DNA from: JAGXRK01 sp963804005 | GTDB taxonomy: Bacteria > Bacteroidota > Ignavibacteria > Ignavibacteriales > Ignavibacteriaceae | Direction: 5' to 3' | Assembly: GCA_963804005.1 (NCBI GenBank) | Contig: CAWDOP010000002.1 | Location: 124,001-188,000, forward strand | Length of the DNA stretch: 64,000 bases | In this document: positions 6,153-15,551 of the stretch, piece after piece | Numbering within the stretch: position 1 is the stretch's first letter | Layout of the letters: the number at the start of each line of letters is the position of its first letter | Notes under the pieces: generated by a model | What the model saw: only the letters and a program-made list of their open reading frames with translations | Databases searched by the model: none | Told to the model about the DNA's origin: nothing | Position numbers and translations under genes: made by a program

Positions 6153-9125
6153 ATGAGTAAAAAACTAATAATCCTCCTTTCACTTTTCATTACCACAATC
6201 ACTTTTTCCCAAACTGTATCTGAAAAGTTTGACAGAGCAATGGCAGCTTTTCATTCAGAACAATTCGCTCAGGCAAACAGATTGTTTGAGGAATTTTTCC
6301 ATGAATATAAAATTACAGACGAGATGTATGCAAGCGCCAAATTTTATTCTGCTGATGCGCTCCTAAAACTCGGAAGAAAAGATGAAGCAGCAATTGGATT
6401 TGAATATATCGTATCAAATTTCTTCTGGACGAATTTCAGATATAAAGCTCTTTATAATTTAGGTTTGATTTATTACGACTCACGAAAGTTTGAATTATCC
6501 AGAAATAGATTAAACAAATTGCTTATTGATTATCCTGAGACTGAATACACCGGTTCAGCTTTGTACTGGATTGGCGAATCTTATGCGGAACAAAATAAAT
6601 TGGAAGAAGCTATTAGATTTCTTGAAAATGCAGCTGCCGATAAACAAAATAATAAATTTGCCGATTATTCCATTTACACTTTAGCTACTGTTTATGAAAA
6701 AATTGGTGATTATGAAAGTGCTGTTAAGAATTATGATAGATTGCTCACAGAATATCGTAACAGTCCTTTAGCTGTTTCTGCACAAATAAGAATCGGTATT
6801 TGTTATTTCAAGCTAAAAGATTATCAAGCATCAATACTTGAATTGAAGAATCCTATTTTAACAAATCTGCCCGAAGATCTTTACTCAGAAAGTTTATATC
6901 TTCTTGCATTATCCCATTACCGTGTGCAACAATATTATGAAGCAGAAAAAAGTTATAATGAGATTATTCAGAGATTTCCTGGTTCAAAACTTTTTAGAGA
7001 TGCGCAATACGGATTAGCGTGGACATTATTCCAGCAGAAAAAATATAAAGAGGCATTTCGAGTATTTGATTTTCTTTCTAACGGAAATGATTCTCTTGCA
7101 ATTAAATCGTTTTATTGGAAGGGTGAAGGTAAAAGGTATGCTGGTCAGTATCAGGAAGCGTTTGAAATTTACAGACAGTTCCTTGAAAAATATCCAAATC
7201 ATGAATTAACAGATGAAGTACAATATCAGATAGGTGCATTATACTTCAATAATAAAAATCCGGATTTGGCTTCAAGATATTTAATTACATCGAGTGGTGC
7301 TCAGGATAAGCTTATAAGAGCCAAATCACTTACACTACTTGGTGAAATTGAACTTTCTAAGAAGGAATATTCTTCGGCAAGAAATTATTTTGAACCTGTT
7401 TTAAGAATATCTGAAAAAGATGCTAATATTCAGAATAGATCATTGTTTGGATTAGGTGTGGCACTGTATAATCTTGAACAGTACAGTGAAGCAACTGAAA
7501 AACTATTAGAGATAGATTCCCGAGAGCCGAAATTTGAAACACAAAAAGTAAATTTCTACCTGGCTGAAAATTATTTTGTTCTTGGTAATTATAATGAAGC
7601 AGTTAAAAGATACAATAATGCTTTTGGTGACGACGAAACAATAAACCAGCAGGCGTTATACGGCAAAGCTTATAGTTACTTTAACAGAGGTGATTACGAA
7701 AATGCTGCTCTTCAATTTGCAGATTTTGTAAAGAAGTATCCTGCAAGCAATCGCACACCTGATGCCCGAATTCGTTTAGCTGATAGCTATTATGGAAGCA
7801 AAAACTTTACACAAGCAAGTAACATCTATCGTGATTTGTTCAAAGCCGGCAGCACAGATATAAGCGCACCTTATGCAAATTATCAATATGCGCAGGCTCT
7901 TTATAAATCTGGAAGAGTTAATGAAGCTATTGCCGAGTTCGCACAGTTGCAATCAAAATATCCCAATTCTGAATATGCTGAAGGCTCGTTATTTACCATA
8001 GGTTGGATTTATTTTCAGCAAGGTAAATTCGATGAAGCAATTTCGAGATATAGAGATGTATTGGTTATTTATCCGAAAACAAGTCTTGAACCAATAATTT
8101 ATTATTCAATAGGCGATTCTTATTTCAATTTAGGGAAATATGATTCGGCAATTGAGAACTATGAAAACGTTATTACAAAATTCCCCGCATCAAATTATAT
8201 ATTCGATGCGGTTAACGGAATTCAATTTAGTTATGTAGCTATGGGTACACCTGAGAGAGCAATTTCTTTTATTGATGAATTTGTAACAAGAAATCCTAAC
8301 TTCAAAAATGCGGATCAAATTTTCTTTAAAAAAGGAGAAATTCACTACGGTCTCGGACAGTATGAAAATGCGCAACGCAGCTACAGAGAATTTGTTGCAA
8401 GATATCCGGGAAGCAATCTAGTGTCTGATGCTTATTATTGGATTGGGAAAAGTGCACAAAGTTTAAATCAATTTGAAGAAGCTATTGTTAATTTTGATAG
8501 AGTATTTCGTGATTTTAAATCTTCTGAAACTGCCGCAGCTTCTATTCTTGAGATAGGCAATATTCATAGAGCTACGGGAAATTATCAGGCTGCTGTTTCT
8601 GTATATGATAATGGAATTAAAGAACTAAGTAAATCACCAAGATTGCCGGAGATACTCTTTAATAAAGGCAATACTTTAGTGCAGATGGAAAAGTTCAGTG
8701 AAGCTTATGAAGTTTTTGATGAAGTAGCCATGTATTATCCAAATACAATCTTTGCAGACAAATCAAAATTTGAAATGGGATTGATTGAACTTGCTTTGGG
8801 CAGATATGTTAATGCTGAAAATTTATTCAGATCACTTGCAGAAAAACGAGATGATGACTTAGGTGCTAAAGGTCAGTATCATCAGGGTCTTTCATTATTC
8901 GAACAAGGAAAAACTACTGACGCAATATCAGCTTTAGTTAGGGTAAGAACTGTTTACTCTACGTACGATGAATGGCTTACAAAGTCTTATTTACTTTTAG
9001 GAGCCTGCTATGAGAAATTAAAAGATTTTGAACAAGCTAAAGAAATGTACCGTGCTGTCATTCAAAAGCATAAAGGTAATGCTTTCGGGCAGGAAGCTCA
9101 GGAGAAATTGAGGAGATTAAAATGA
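6153..9125 (+). CDS. very large periplasmic TPR protein (YbgF/BamD-like repeats)
   Basis: The 990-residue protein has a signal peptide (cleavage near TFSQ, about residue 20) and is then filled with about twenty TPR/Sel1-like helices. Many repeats carry the YPxS/YPNS turn typical of TolA-binding-protein and BamD TPRs (NYDRLLTEYRNSPLA, KYPNSEYAEGSL, RYPGSNLVSDAY). It overlaps the next gene by 4 bases and starts a block that continues to ExbB/ExbD/TonB. In proteobacteria a much shorter TPR protein (YbgF/CpoB) links Tol-Pal to cell-wall synthesis; an analogous scaffold role here is inferred from context. Confidence 0.8.
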   Translation: MSKKLIILLSLFITTITFSQTVSEKFDRAMAAFHSEQFAQANRLFEEFFHEYKITDEMYASAKFYSADALLKLGRKDEAAIGFEYIVSNFFWTNFRYKALYNLGLIYYDSRKFELSRNRLNKLLIDYPETEYTGSALYWIGESYAEQNKLEEAIRFLENAAADKQNNKFADYSIYTLATVYEKIGDYESAVKNYDRLLTEYRNSPLAVSAQIRIGICYFKLKDYQASILELKNPILTNLPEDLYSESLYLLALSHYRVQQYYEAEKSYNEIIQRFPGSKLFRDAQYGLAWTLFQQKKYKEAFRVFDFLSNGNDSLAIKSFYWKGEGKRYAGQYQEAFEIYRQFLEKYPNHELTDEVQYQIGALYFNNKNPDLASRYLITSSGAQDKLIRAKSLTLLGEIELSKKEYSSARNYFEPVLRISEKDANIQNRSLFGLGVALYNLEQYSEATEKLLEIDSREPKFETQKVNFYLAENYFVLGNYNEAVKRYNNAFGDDETINQQALYGKAYSYFNRGDYENAALQFADFVKKYPASNRTPDARIRLADSYYGSKNFTQASNIYRDLFKAGSTDISAPYANYQYAQALYKSGRVNEAIAEFAQLQSKYPNSEYAEGSLFTIGWIYFQQGKFDEAISRYRDVLVIYPKTSLEPIIYYSIGDSYFNLGKYDSAIENYENVITKFPASNYIFDAVNGIQFSYVAMGTPERAISFIDEFVTRNPNFKNADQIFFKKGEIHYGLGQYENAQRSYREFVARYPGSNLVSDAYYWIGKSAQSLNQFEEAIVNFDRVFRDFKSSETAAASILEIGNIHRATGNYQAAVSVYDNGIKELSKSPRLPEILFNKGNTLVQMEKFSEAYEVFDEVAMYYPNTIFADKSKFEMGLIELALGRYVNAENLFRSLAEKRDDDLGAKGQYHQGLSLFEQGKTTDAISALVRVRTVYSTYDEWLTKSYLLLGACYEKLKDFEQAKEMYRAVIQKHKGNAFGQEAQEKLRRLK

Positions 9126-10729
9126 TTAAGAAAATAATTATTGTTATTGTTTTATTTACTTCTATCTTAATTGCGCAAGATGAAACAAAACGAACTACAA
9201 ATGTTGAATTACCTGATTTCATAATTACGGGAATAGATATCATTTCTGTAAAAAGAGTTAATAAAATGTCCCCCGATTTTATCAGCACAATTTCCGATGA
9301 ATTTTTACGCCCTACATTTTCACCCGAAGAACTTGAAATCCGTGATTTGTCAAATCCCATTAAGAGCGACTTAAATCTTCTGGATTCAGTCAGTTCCTTC
9401 AAAGGAAATATTGAAGCAGGAGCTGGTTTATATACAATACCGACAATAAAAGGAACTTATGCATACCCATTTAATAACGGAATTGTTGAAGGAGTTTTTA
9501 GTGGAAATTATAATAGGGCTTACGATATCGAATATAGTGATCGTTACTCATTAAGTTTGGGTGGCAATTTTGTCTACTGGTCAGATATTGATAATGATTT
9601 TTTACCGGGGACGCAATCTAATATCAGTGCAGATATTTCAACCACATCATTCAAATTATTTGCCGCCAATGATCCGCGAACTAAAAGGACTATCAATTCT
9701 GGGAATTTGCTGGTTGGACTCAGAAATAATTTTGGAAAGAATTTTCAGTTCGGATTTACATTATCTGATCACGTAACTTCTTTAAGCGAAGAAAATTTTA
9801 ATGATAATTATTTTAGATTAAAAGGTGAAAGTAAAATTGTTGTTTCTGTTGTAAATATTGGAATCGCAGCTGATTATCAAAAACATTATATAAAGAACAG
9901 CTTTGGTGATAAGCAGGGAAGAGATATATTTATATTCAGACCTGTTGCCGGTTTTCAATTCACGGAATTAATTAAAGGTGCTTTCGGATTTACATTTGCC
10001 AATTCAGCAGGAAAAAATCTTAATGCTCTTTATGCGTCCTTTGGTCTTAAATTAAACAAAAATCTTACTGTATTTGGTGAATATGCTCCAGTTCCTCAAT
10101 TGGTAAGTCCTGGTACAATGTTACGTGAGAATGAATACTTCAATGCTGTTGATTATTCGAGCATCTATTATGAAAAATCCGATTATTTTGATATTGCCGT
10201 GAAGTATGAATATGGTCCTTATTATCAGATCAATGGTGGATTAAGATATTTCAGTTCGAAAGATTATCCATATTATATGAACTCAGCAGATACAGGTAAG
10301 TTTGATTTAGGTTATATAAAAATGACAAGTTTTAATCCTTACTTAAACTTACTTTATCATCTCGGTCCGTTTGGTAAATTTTACGGTTCAGTTGATGTGT
10401 CATTTGCTAAAACAAATTTAGATACATTAAATAAATTTGTATCATATCATCCGGTATTTAATGCAACCGGAATGTATAGCTATCACTTTGCAATAGGTAT
10501 GGAAATTCAAGTTAAATTAACTTATCATTCCAAATCTTATGCTGATCTTGAAAATGAGTTAGTAATTGATCCCTTTATTGATCTCGGTTTGAATTTTATT
10601 TATTCATTGAAACCAAATTTTGATTTAACATTAAAGCTTAGTAATCTATTAAGTAACTCAAACTACAGATGGTACAATTATAAAGAAATGCCGTTAAATG
10701 TTATTTTTGGAATCAATTATCGTTTATAG
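9122..10729 (+). CDS. predicted outer-membrane beta-barrel protein
   Basis: The 535-residue product has a signal peptide ending near residue 18 (ILIAQ). The first 100 residues hold a short periplasmic segment with VELPDFIITGID, a sequence typical of TonB-receptor-like N termini. From there to the end the sequence alternates polar and aromatic/hydrophobic residues as in transmembrane strands, with many Tyr and Phe, and finishes with a terminal aromatic strand (NVIFGINYRL). No plug domain is obvious. It overlaps the giant TPR gene by 4 bases, so the two are probably partners in the envelope. Confidence 0.65.
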   Translation: MIKKIIIVIVLFTSILIAQDETKRTTNVELPDFIITGIDIISVKRVNKMSPDFISTISDEFLRPTFSPEELEIRDLSNPIKSDLNLLDSVSSFKGNIEAGAGLYTIPTIKGTYAYPFNNGIVEGVFSGNYNRAYDIEYSDRYSLSLGGNFVYWSDIDNDFLPGTQSNISADISTTSFKLFAANDPRTKRTINSGNLLVGLRNNFGKNFQFGFTLSDHVTSLSEENFNDNYFRLKGESKIVVSVVNIGIAADYQKHYIKNSFGDKQGRDIFIFRPVAGFQFTELIKGAFGFTFANSAGKNLNALYASFGLKLNKNLTVFGEYAPVPQLVSPGTMLRENEYFNAVDYSSIYYEKSDYFDIAVKYEYGPYYQINGGLRYFSSKDYPYYMNSADTGKFDLGYIKMTSFNPYLNLLYHLGPFGKFYGSVDVSFAKTNLDTLNKFVSYHPVFNATGMYSYHFAIGMEIQVKLTYHSKSYADLENELVIDPFIDLGLNFIYSLKPNFDLTLKLSNLLSNSNYRWYNYKEMPLNVIFGINYRL

Positions 10730-10754
10730 TTTACAGAAGCAGTAATTTAATTCA

Positions 10755-12521
10755 ATGACCAGAGCAGAATTAATTAGAAAGATCTCAAAACAATCAGGAG
10801 TTCCTGATTCCGAAACAAAAGTTTTCTTTGAGATATTTTTAAAAAAACTCACTGCTTTATTACAGACAGGTCAGGCTCTATTCATAAACAGATTTGGTTA
10901 TTTTTATTTGGTGCAGGGTAAAATCAGTAAATCACTCAGTACAGGTGAAGAAGATGCTTCTGAATATGAAGAGATTGAATTAATTTACTTCTCAAGCAAT
11001 CAGATAAAAGAAAAAACAGAATTTGACGGGTTATTTTTTAATATTCCTGTTTCGGATGCAGATGAATTTAATTCTGTTGATGCTGCTTTCAGTTTAAGTT
11101 TTGGTAAACCATTAATTCCTTTTAAAGGAATAGTAGAATCAGATTTCTATATTCCTCATACCGGTTCTGAATTGAGGAGATTAATAGAATCAAAAGTAGA
11201 TAAGACAGTTGAAAACTCTACGATAACGGAGGTTTCAGAGATATTATCTGCAGTTATTGACCTTGATTCAGATATTTATAAAAAGAGTAAATTAAGACCA
11301 GATGAGGAAATAAGTGTTTTAAGTATTGAAGATTATATCTCTGAAAAAGATATTTCAAAACAAATTGAGGAAGAACAAATACTGGATCTGGCTGACACTG
11401 CCATTTCAGATAAAGAAGTAAGAGATATCCGTCCTGCCGTTAGCTGGGATTTTGGAGGCTTCGAAAAAGGTAAGACTGAAAAGAAAGATAAACCGAAAGT
11501 CACTGAGGATAAAATTGAAGAGGCTGATACTGCAAAAATTAAAATTGATTATGATAAAGCTGAATCAAAAGAAAAATTAGCTGAAAAAGAAGCAGAGAAG
11601 AAAAAAGAACCAAAGGAAAAATTTGAAAGAGTAAAAACATTAGATAAAATCATTGATGAAACAATTGACGAAACAGTAATAACAATTCCATCCAACATTT
11701 TAGAAGAAAAGAAGCAAGCACCTTTAAAAGAAGAACCGGTTAAACTGATATTTGATAAAAAGGCAAGTGAGTTTATTGGGATTGAACCCAAAGCAAGAAC
11801 AATTCGTGAAGAACGTGAAAAAGAAAGAGTTAGCAAAATTGAAAAAGCTTCGTTATATAAAACAAAGAGAGATCTTATTTTACTTGAAGAAGAAAAAGAG
11901 AGATTCAGACAAAGACATAGAAAAGCAAGTTCATCTGTTATGCCATACATTATGTTAATTGTCTCTATTGGAATAATAGCATACGGGATTTATTATTACT
12001 TGAATAATATTAAAGGTATCAGTAAACAACCGGTTAATGAAACTAAAATTCAATTTAATACTGAAAGAATGAATGTTGTAGAAAGAGATTTTGATTTTCC
12101 AGTATCTTATCCTTATCCAAAGAGAACAAAAATTGGTAAGGATGAATTAAGTATTTTTGATATTAAAGAAGAAAAAACAGCAGTTACTGCGATAACTAAA
12201 GAACCGGTTAAAATTATTAAGGAACAAAAACCTAAAGAAACTCCAAAAGAAATAAAACCGGAGGTCAATAATCAACCGCCTACTGGAACTGTAAAAAGAA
12301 TTGATGTAAATTTGTTCCAGTATGGAAATGTTTATATTGTCCAGGTTGCTGCCTTCAGAAGTAATTCCGTAGCAGAAAATGAGGCTGGAAGATTCCGGAA
12401 CAAAGGTTATAATGCATTCGTAGAACGAGCCGAAGTTGACGGCACTATCTGGCACAGGGTTAAAGTTGGCAATTTTAAAGATTTAGAAGAAGCTAAAAAG
12501 TTAGCTGTTCAGTTTAAATAA
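10755..12521 (+). CDS. HU-like domain / transmembrane / SPOR-domain protein
   Basis: The 588-residue protein starts with an HU/IHF-like fold (about residues 1-95; TRAELIRKISKQSGVP, INRFGYFYL), as in the HU-CCDC81 domains of Bacteroidota. A long acidic and then Lys/Glu-rich region follows (to about 390). One membrane span lies at about 395-415 (YIMLIVSIGIIAYGIYY). A C-terminal SPOR domain occupies about 517-588 (VYIVQVAAF, WHRVKVGNF). SPOR domains bind denuded septal glycan. The topology therefore joins a cytoplasmic HU-like module to periplasmic peptidoglycan, next to ExbB/ExbD/TonB genes. A role in division-linked envelope constriction is inferred. Confidence 0.8.
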   Translation: MTRAELIRKISKQSGVPDSETKVFFEIFLKKLTALLQTGQALFINRFGYFYLVQGKISKSLSTGEEDASEYEEIELIYFSSNQIKEKTEFDGLFFNIPVSDADEFNSVDAAFSLSFGKPLIPFKGIVESDFYIPHTGSELRRLIESKVDKTVENSTITEVSEILSAVIDLDSDIYKKSKLRPDEEISVLSIEDYISEKDISKQIEEEQILDLADTAISDKEVRDIRPAVSWDFGGFEKGKTEKKDKPKVTEDKIEEADTAKIKIDYDKAESKEKLAEKEAEKKKEPKEKFERVKTLDKIIDETIDETVITIPSNILEEKKQAPLKEEPVKLIFDKKASEFIGIEPKARTIREEREKERVSKIEKASLYKTKRDLILLEEEKERFRQRHRKASSSVMPYIMLIVSIGIIAYGIYYYLNNIKGISKQPVNETKIQFNTERMNVVERDFDFPVSYPYPKRTKIGKDELSIFDIKEEKTAVTAITKEPVKIIKEQKPKETPKEIKPEVNNQPPTGTVKRIDVNLFQYGNVYIVQVAAFRSNSVAENEAGRFRNKGYNAFVERAEVDGTIWHRVKVGNFKDLEEAKKLAVQFK

Positions 12522-12549
12522 TTATCAGTATATCACATAAAGGTAAAAT

Positions 12550-13206
12550 ATGAATCTATTCGATATATTTCTAAAAGGCGGGTGGTTGATGTGGCCAATT
12601 TTGATTTGTTCAATAATTGGTCTAGCTGTTGTAATTGATCGTTACACAGTTTTAAGAAAAACCAAAATTAACGTTCCTGCTTTTATGGTTAGAATAAGAG
12701 GAATGATCAAGAAAAAAGATATTTCCGGTGCAATCAGTCATTGTATGCAGGAAAAATCTCCTGTTGCTAACATTGTAAGAAAAGGATTAAAAAAATACAG
12801 ACTTGGTCATACAAGAGTTAAAGAAGCAATCGAAAACGCTGGTCGTCAGGAAGTAAGTAAACTTGAAAAAGGATTAACTATTCTGGCAACAGTTGCGGGT
12901 GTTGCTCCTCTTCTTGGATTTCTTGGAACAGTTACTGGTATGATTCAAGCTTTTATGACAATTGAAGATCTTGCTGGTGCTGCTAATCCGAGCGATTTAG
13001 CAGGAGGTATCTGGGAAGCTTTAACAACAACAGCATTCGGACTTATAGTCGGTATTCCGGCACTTGCATTCTACAATTATTTTTTAAGTGCAATTAAAAG
13101 AACTGTAGAAGATATGGAAACAGTGGCTAATGATGTGATTGATGTGATTCAGGATGAATCGACCGATATAAGCGATATTGATGATGAAGTAGAAATTGAT
13201 ATATAG
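12550..13206 (+). CDS. exbB: ExbB/TolQ/MotA-family proton-channel protein
   Basis: This 218-residue protein has three membrane spans, at about 15-30 (WPILICSIIGLAVVIDRY), 115-140 (ILATVAGVAPLLGFLGTVTGM) and 155-185 (ALTTTAFGLIVGIPALAFYNYF). The conserved TolQ/ExbB block ending in GTVTGMIQAF and the Thr-rich third helix are present. It forms the inner-membrane proton channel that powers TonB or TolA. The gene is followed 8 bases later by exbD. Confidence 0.92.
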   Translation: MNLFDIFLKGGWLMWPILICSIIGLAVVIDRYTVLRKTKINVPAFMVRIRGMIKKKDISGAISHCMQEKSPVANIVRKGLKKYRLGHTRVKEAIENAGRQEVSKLEKGLTILATVAGVAPLLGFLGTVTGMIQAFMTIEDLAGAANPSDLAGGIWEALTTTAFGLIVGIPALAFYNYFLSAIKRTVEDMETVANDVIDVIQDESTDISDIDDEVEIDI

Positions 13207-13214
13207 GAATTAAC

Positions 13215-13616
13215 ATGAAATTTCAAACATCAAAACAACCAATAAGTATTTTCAGCTATTCATCTTTGACAGATATAGTGATGTTATTAGTGGTGTTCTT
13301 TCTTCTCACATCACAATTCGTTATTCAGACAGGAGTAAAAGTTAAACTGCCTAGCTCAAAGTTGAATGAAAGATCAGAACCTACAATGATGATTGTTACT
13401 TTAACTTCCGGCGGTGGTGTTTATGTCGGATCAGATGAAGTCGGTATTGATCAGCTAGCATTTAAACTGAGTGAATTGAAAGCTTCTACGAATGGTGATA
13501 ATCTAATTATTCGTTCTGATAAAAGCGTGTCAATTGAAATGATAATAAAAGTAATTGATGCTGCAAAAGCCTCAGCGCTAGATAAATTCACAATCGAAAC
13601 AGAAAAACAATTATGA
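13215..13616 (+). CDS. exbD: ExbD/TolR-family biopolymer transport protein
   Basis: The 133-residue protein has one N-terminal membrane span (DIVMLLVVFFLLTSQFV, about residues 22-38) preceded by the essential membrane Asp in SLTDIVM. A periplasmic domain ending in VIDAAKASALDKFTI follows, the standard ExbD/TolR layout. It couples proton flow through ExbB to TonB movement. The stop overlaps the TonB start by 4 bases. Confidence 0.92.
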   Translation: MKFQTSKQPISIFSYSSLTDIVMLLVVFFLLTSQFVIQTGVKVKLPSSKLNERSEPTMMIVTLTSGGGVYVGSDEVGIDQLAFKLSELKASTNGDNLIIRSDKSVSIEMIIKVIDAAKASALDKFTIETEKQL

Positions 13617-14311
13617 ACTACAGGGATATAAAAAACATCTCTTATTCTGCTTCAGTGTTGTTTCATTCAATCCTGATGGTCATATTCCTATTGGTTAATT
13701 TAACATTCGAATTTCCTGCGAAGGATTATGTTGAATTATCTTTTGGAATATCGTCAGAGTACGGTTCATCCGGTGCAATAGGTGAAAACCTTGATAAAAC
13801 AGAAGAACTTGCACCACCTCAGGAGGAAAACATAACCGAAAATAAAAATCCTGAGGTTAAAGAAGTTAAGTTGCCTGTTGCAAAAAACACTCAGGATGAT
13901 AATATCATTAAGCCTGCCGAGAAGGATAAAGAACAGAAAAAGGAAACCAAAACCGAGAGTGTTAAGGAAACAACCTCTGATGTTTCAACAACGGGTAAAG
14001 GAAACCTTGCGCGAGGTGAAGGAAGTTTTGGATTCGATATTGAGTGGGGAGGAATGGGAACAAGAAAAATTTACAGTTACTCACTTCCTTCTTATCCTGA
14101 AGGAGTAAATAAAGAAATTGATATCCGTCTTCGTTTTACAATTAAACCGGATGGAACTGTTGGGTCAATTTTATTATTAACTAAAGCCGATACTAAACTG
14201 GAAAATGCTGCTATTAATTCTTTGTGGCAATGGAGGTTTGAACCTCTTTCACCAACACAGCAGCAGGCGGAACAAACTGCAGTTATTGTGTTTCCCTATC
14301 GGTTACAGTAG
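13613..14311 (+). CDS. tonB: TonB-family energy transducer
   Basis: This 232-residue protein has an N-terminal membrane anchor at about residues 10-30 (SASVLFHSILMVIFLLV). A Pro/Lys/Glu-rich spacer spans about 60-125. The C-terminal TonB domain (about 150-232) contains YPEGVNKEIDIRLRFTI, KPDGTVGSI and the AINSLWQWRFEPL helix with the final strand. It spans the periplasm to energise outer-membrane proteins. The gene ends a six-gene block from 6153, and its last 29 bases overlap the convergent gene on the minus strand. Confidence 0.9.
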   Translation: MNYRDIKNISYSASVLFHSILMVIFLLVNLTFEFPAKDYVELSFGISSEYGSSGAIGENLDKTEELAPPQEENITENKNPEVKEVKLPVAKNTQDDNIIKPAEKDKEQKKETKTESVKETTSDVSTTGKGNLARGEGSFGFDIEWGGMGTRKIYSYSLPSYPEGVNKEIDIRLRFTIKPDGTVGSILLLTKADTKLENAAINSLWQWRFEPLSPTQQQAEQTAVIVFPYRLQ

Positions 14312-14582
14312 TAGTTTCTTTGTAGTAAAATTTGTAGAAGAAGAATTCTGCAATAGTAAGCAGAGTTAGTGAGAAAGTATCTCTGTCATAATATATTCCT
14401 AACCCTTCCTGCTCCATCACTAACTTTGCAATCAAACCGGAAATTGTCCAACCGACTGCAAAAAGTATTCCTATCAGAACTAGATTAAGAAAACCAGCGG
14501 ACAATCCTTCTTCCTGCCATTTCTTCGTGAAGATTACGAGCATAAAAATTAAGTGAAGAAAAAAGATAAACGCGGTTATCAT
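14283..14582 (-). CDS. small membrane protein of unknown function
   Basis: The 99-residue product has three hydrophobic spans (about residues 3-18, 30-50 and 70-85) and a charged C-terminal tail. I do not recognise the family. It ends a four-gene minus-strand run (16399 down to 14283) with gaps of only a few bases, so it is co-transcribed with two other small membrane proteins. The 3' end overlaps tonB by 29 bases in convergent orientation. Confidence 0.6.
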   Translation of the reverse strand: MITAFIFFLHLIFMLVIFTKKWQEEGLSAGFLNLVLIGILFAVGWTISGLIAKLVMEQEGLGIYYDRDTFSLTLLTIAEFFFYKFYYKETTTVTDRETQ

Positions 14583-14585
14583 CTA

Positions 14586-15080
14586 TTAATCAGTCCTTCT
14601 GTTTAATATAGCCATACCAAGCGCACCACCAATCATTCCGAATATGGAGTTGGAAATAAAATTGCTGAAGAAAATCATTATAGCATATAAAGCTGAAAAT
14701 CCGGTTGTTTGAATATCCGTGGCCATTTGTTTTATTATTTTTAACGATTCATCAAATAATGGTCCCAGGTTCCATTGTCTCATCATAACTTCTGTTTGAG
14801 GAAGTGAATAAATCAAATCGTTACTTTTTGTGATGAATGTTATCAGAAGGTCAAGCGAAGTGATGAAAAATGTGGCAAATAATCCGGTTAGAAATCCGAA
14901 CAGCAAAGCTTTTTTGATAGTTATCTTCTCAAGATTACGATTTATTTTTCTATCAAGAAATAAAGCAAGAATAGCCGCACCTGGTAAAATTAAGCAACAG
15001 CTGAAACTTTTTAACATTGGTATAGTCGTGAGCACTGATGCTGCGAATCCGCTGACTAAGGATGGAAAAATTTTTTTCAC
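14586..15080 (-). CDS. DUF4199-like membrane protein
   Basis: The 164-residue protein has four likely membrane helices, at about residues 5-40, 58-85, 115-140 and 140-160. A CC pair lies in the first helix (SFSCCLILPGAAIL) and a Gly-rich last helix (IFGMIGGALGMAIL) closes the protein. The layout resembles the DUF4199 family found widely in Bacteroidota, though the match is by eye. It starts 4 bases after the preceding gene's stop. Function is unknown. Confidence 0.55.
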   Translation of the reverse strand: MKKIFPSLVSGFAASVLTTIPMLKSFSCCLILPGAAILALFLDRKINRNLEKITIKKALLFGFLTGLFATFFITSLDLLITFITKSNDLIYSLPQTEVMMRQWNLGPLFDESLKIIKQMATDIQTTGFSALYAIMIFFSNFISNSIFGMIGGALGMAILNRRTD

Positions 15081-15083
15081 TAT

Positions 15084-15551
15084 TTACCTTTCGGAATATT
15101 CAGAAAAAGAATTTTCAATTACAGACAAAATATATATAAACGAAGTTGAACCAAAAAGCATTCCTGTTAATAGTGCAAGGAGCAAGGAATAATTATAAAA
15201 ATTGAATAGCACGCCTAACACATCAATTAGCATTGGAACGCTTGCAATTATCAATGGAAGAAGATTTAGACGGAATGTCTTTTTATAGAAAAGAACTACA
15301 ACTGACATCAACAATGCGCCTGTATAAATACCAAGACATCTTGCACAGACAAATAAATGATTTGTATCACACCGAAAAGTTTTAGCTGGATTTTGATGAC
15401 ACACTGTGGAATAGAATTGATCAGTTATGAAAAAAAGAAGAGGATTCTCGATATTTAAGCAAGGGATGAATATTCCTGCAGTCCACAATAACAGACCGGT
15501 AAAAAATATTATTCGTATTCTTTTTATAAAAAAGTAAAAAATCTTTTTCAA
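15084..15551 (-). CDS. DUF2085 membrane protein
   Basis: The 155-residue product has the diagnostic DUF2085 cysteine signature: CHQNP near residue 45, then VCARCLGIYTGAL near residue 68, followed by three membrane helices. An N-terminal span (IIFFTGLLLWTAGIFI) precedes it. The conserved Cys/His residues suggest cofactor or metal binding at the membrane, but no function is established that I know of. It overlaps the upstream gene by 4 bases (ATGA). Confidence 0.8.
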   Translation of the reverse strand: MKKIFYFFIKRIRIIFFTGLLLWTAGIFIPCLNIENPLLFFITDQFYSTVCHQNPAKTFRCDTNHLFVCARCLGIYTGALLMSVVVLFYKKTFRLNLLPLIIASVPMLIDVLGVLFNFYNYSLLLALLTGMLFGSTSFIYILSVIENSFSEYSER

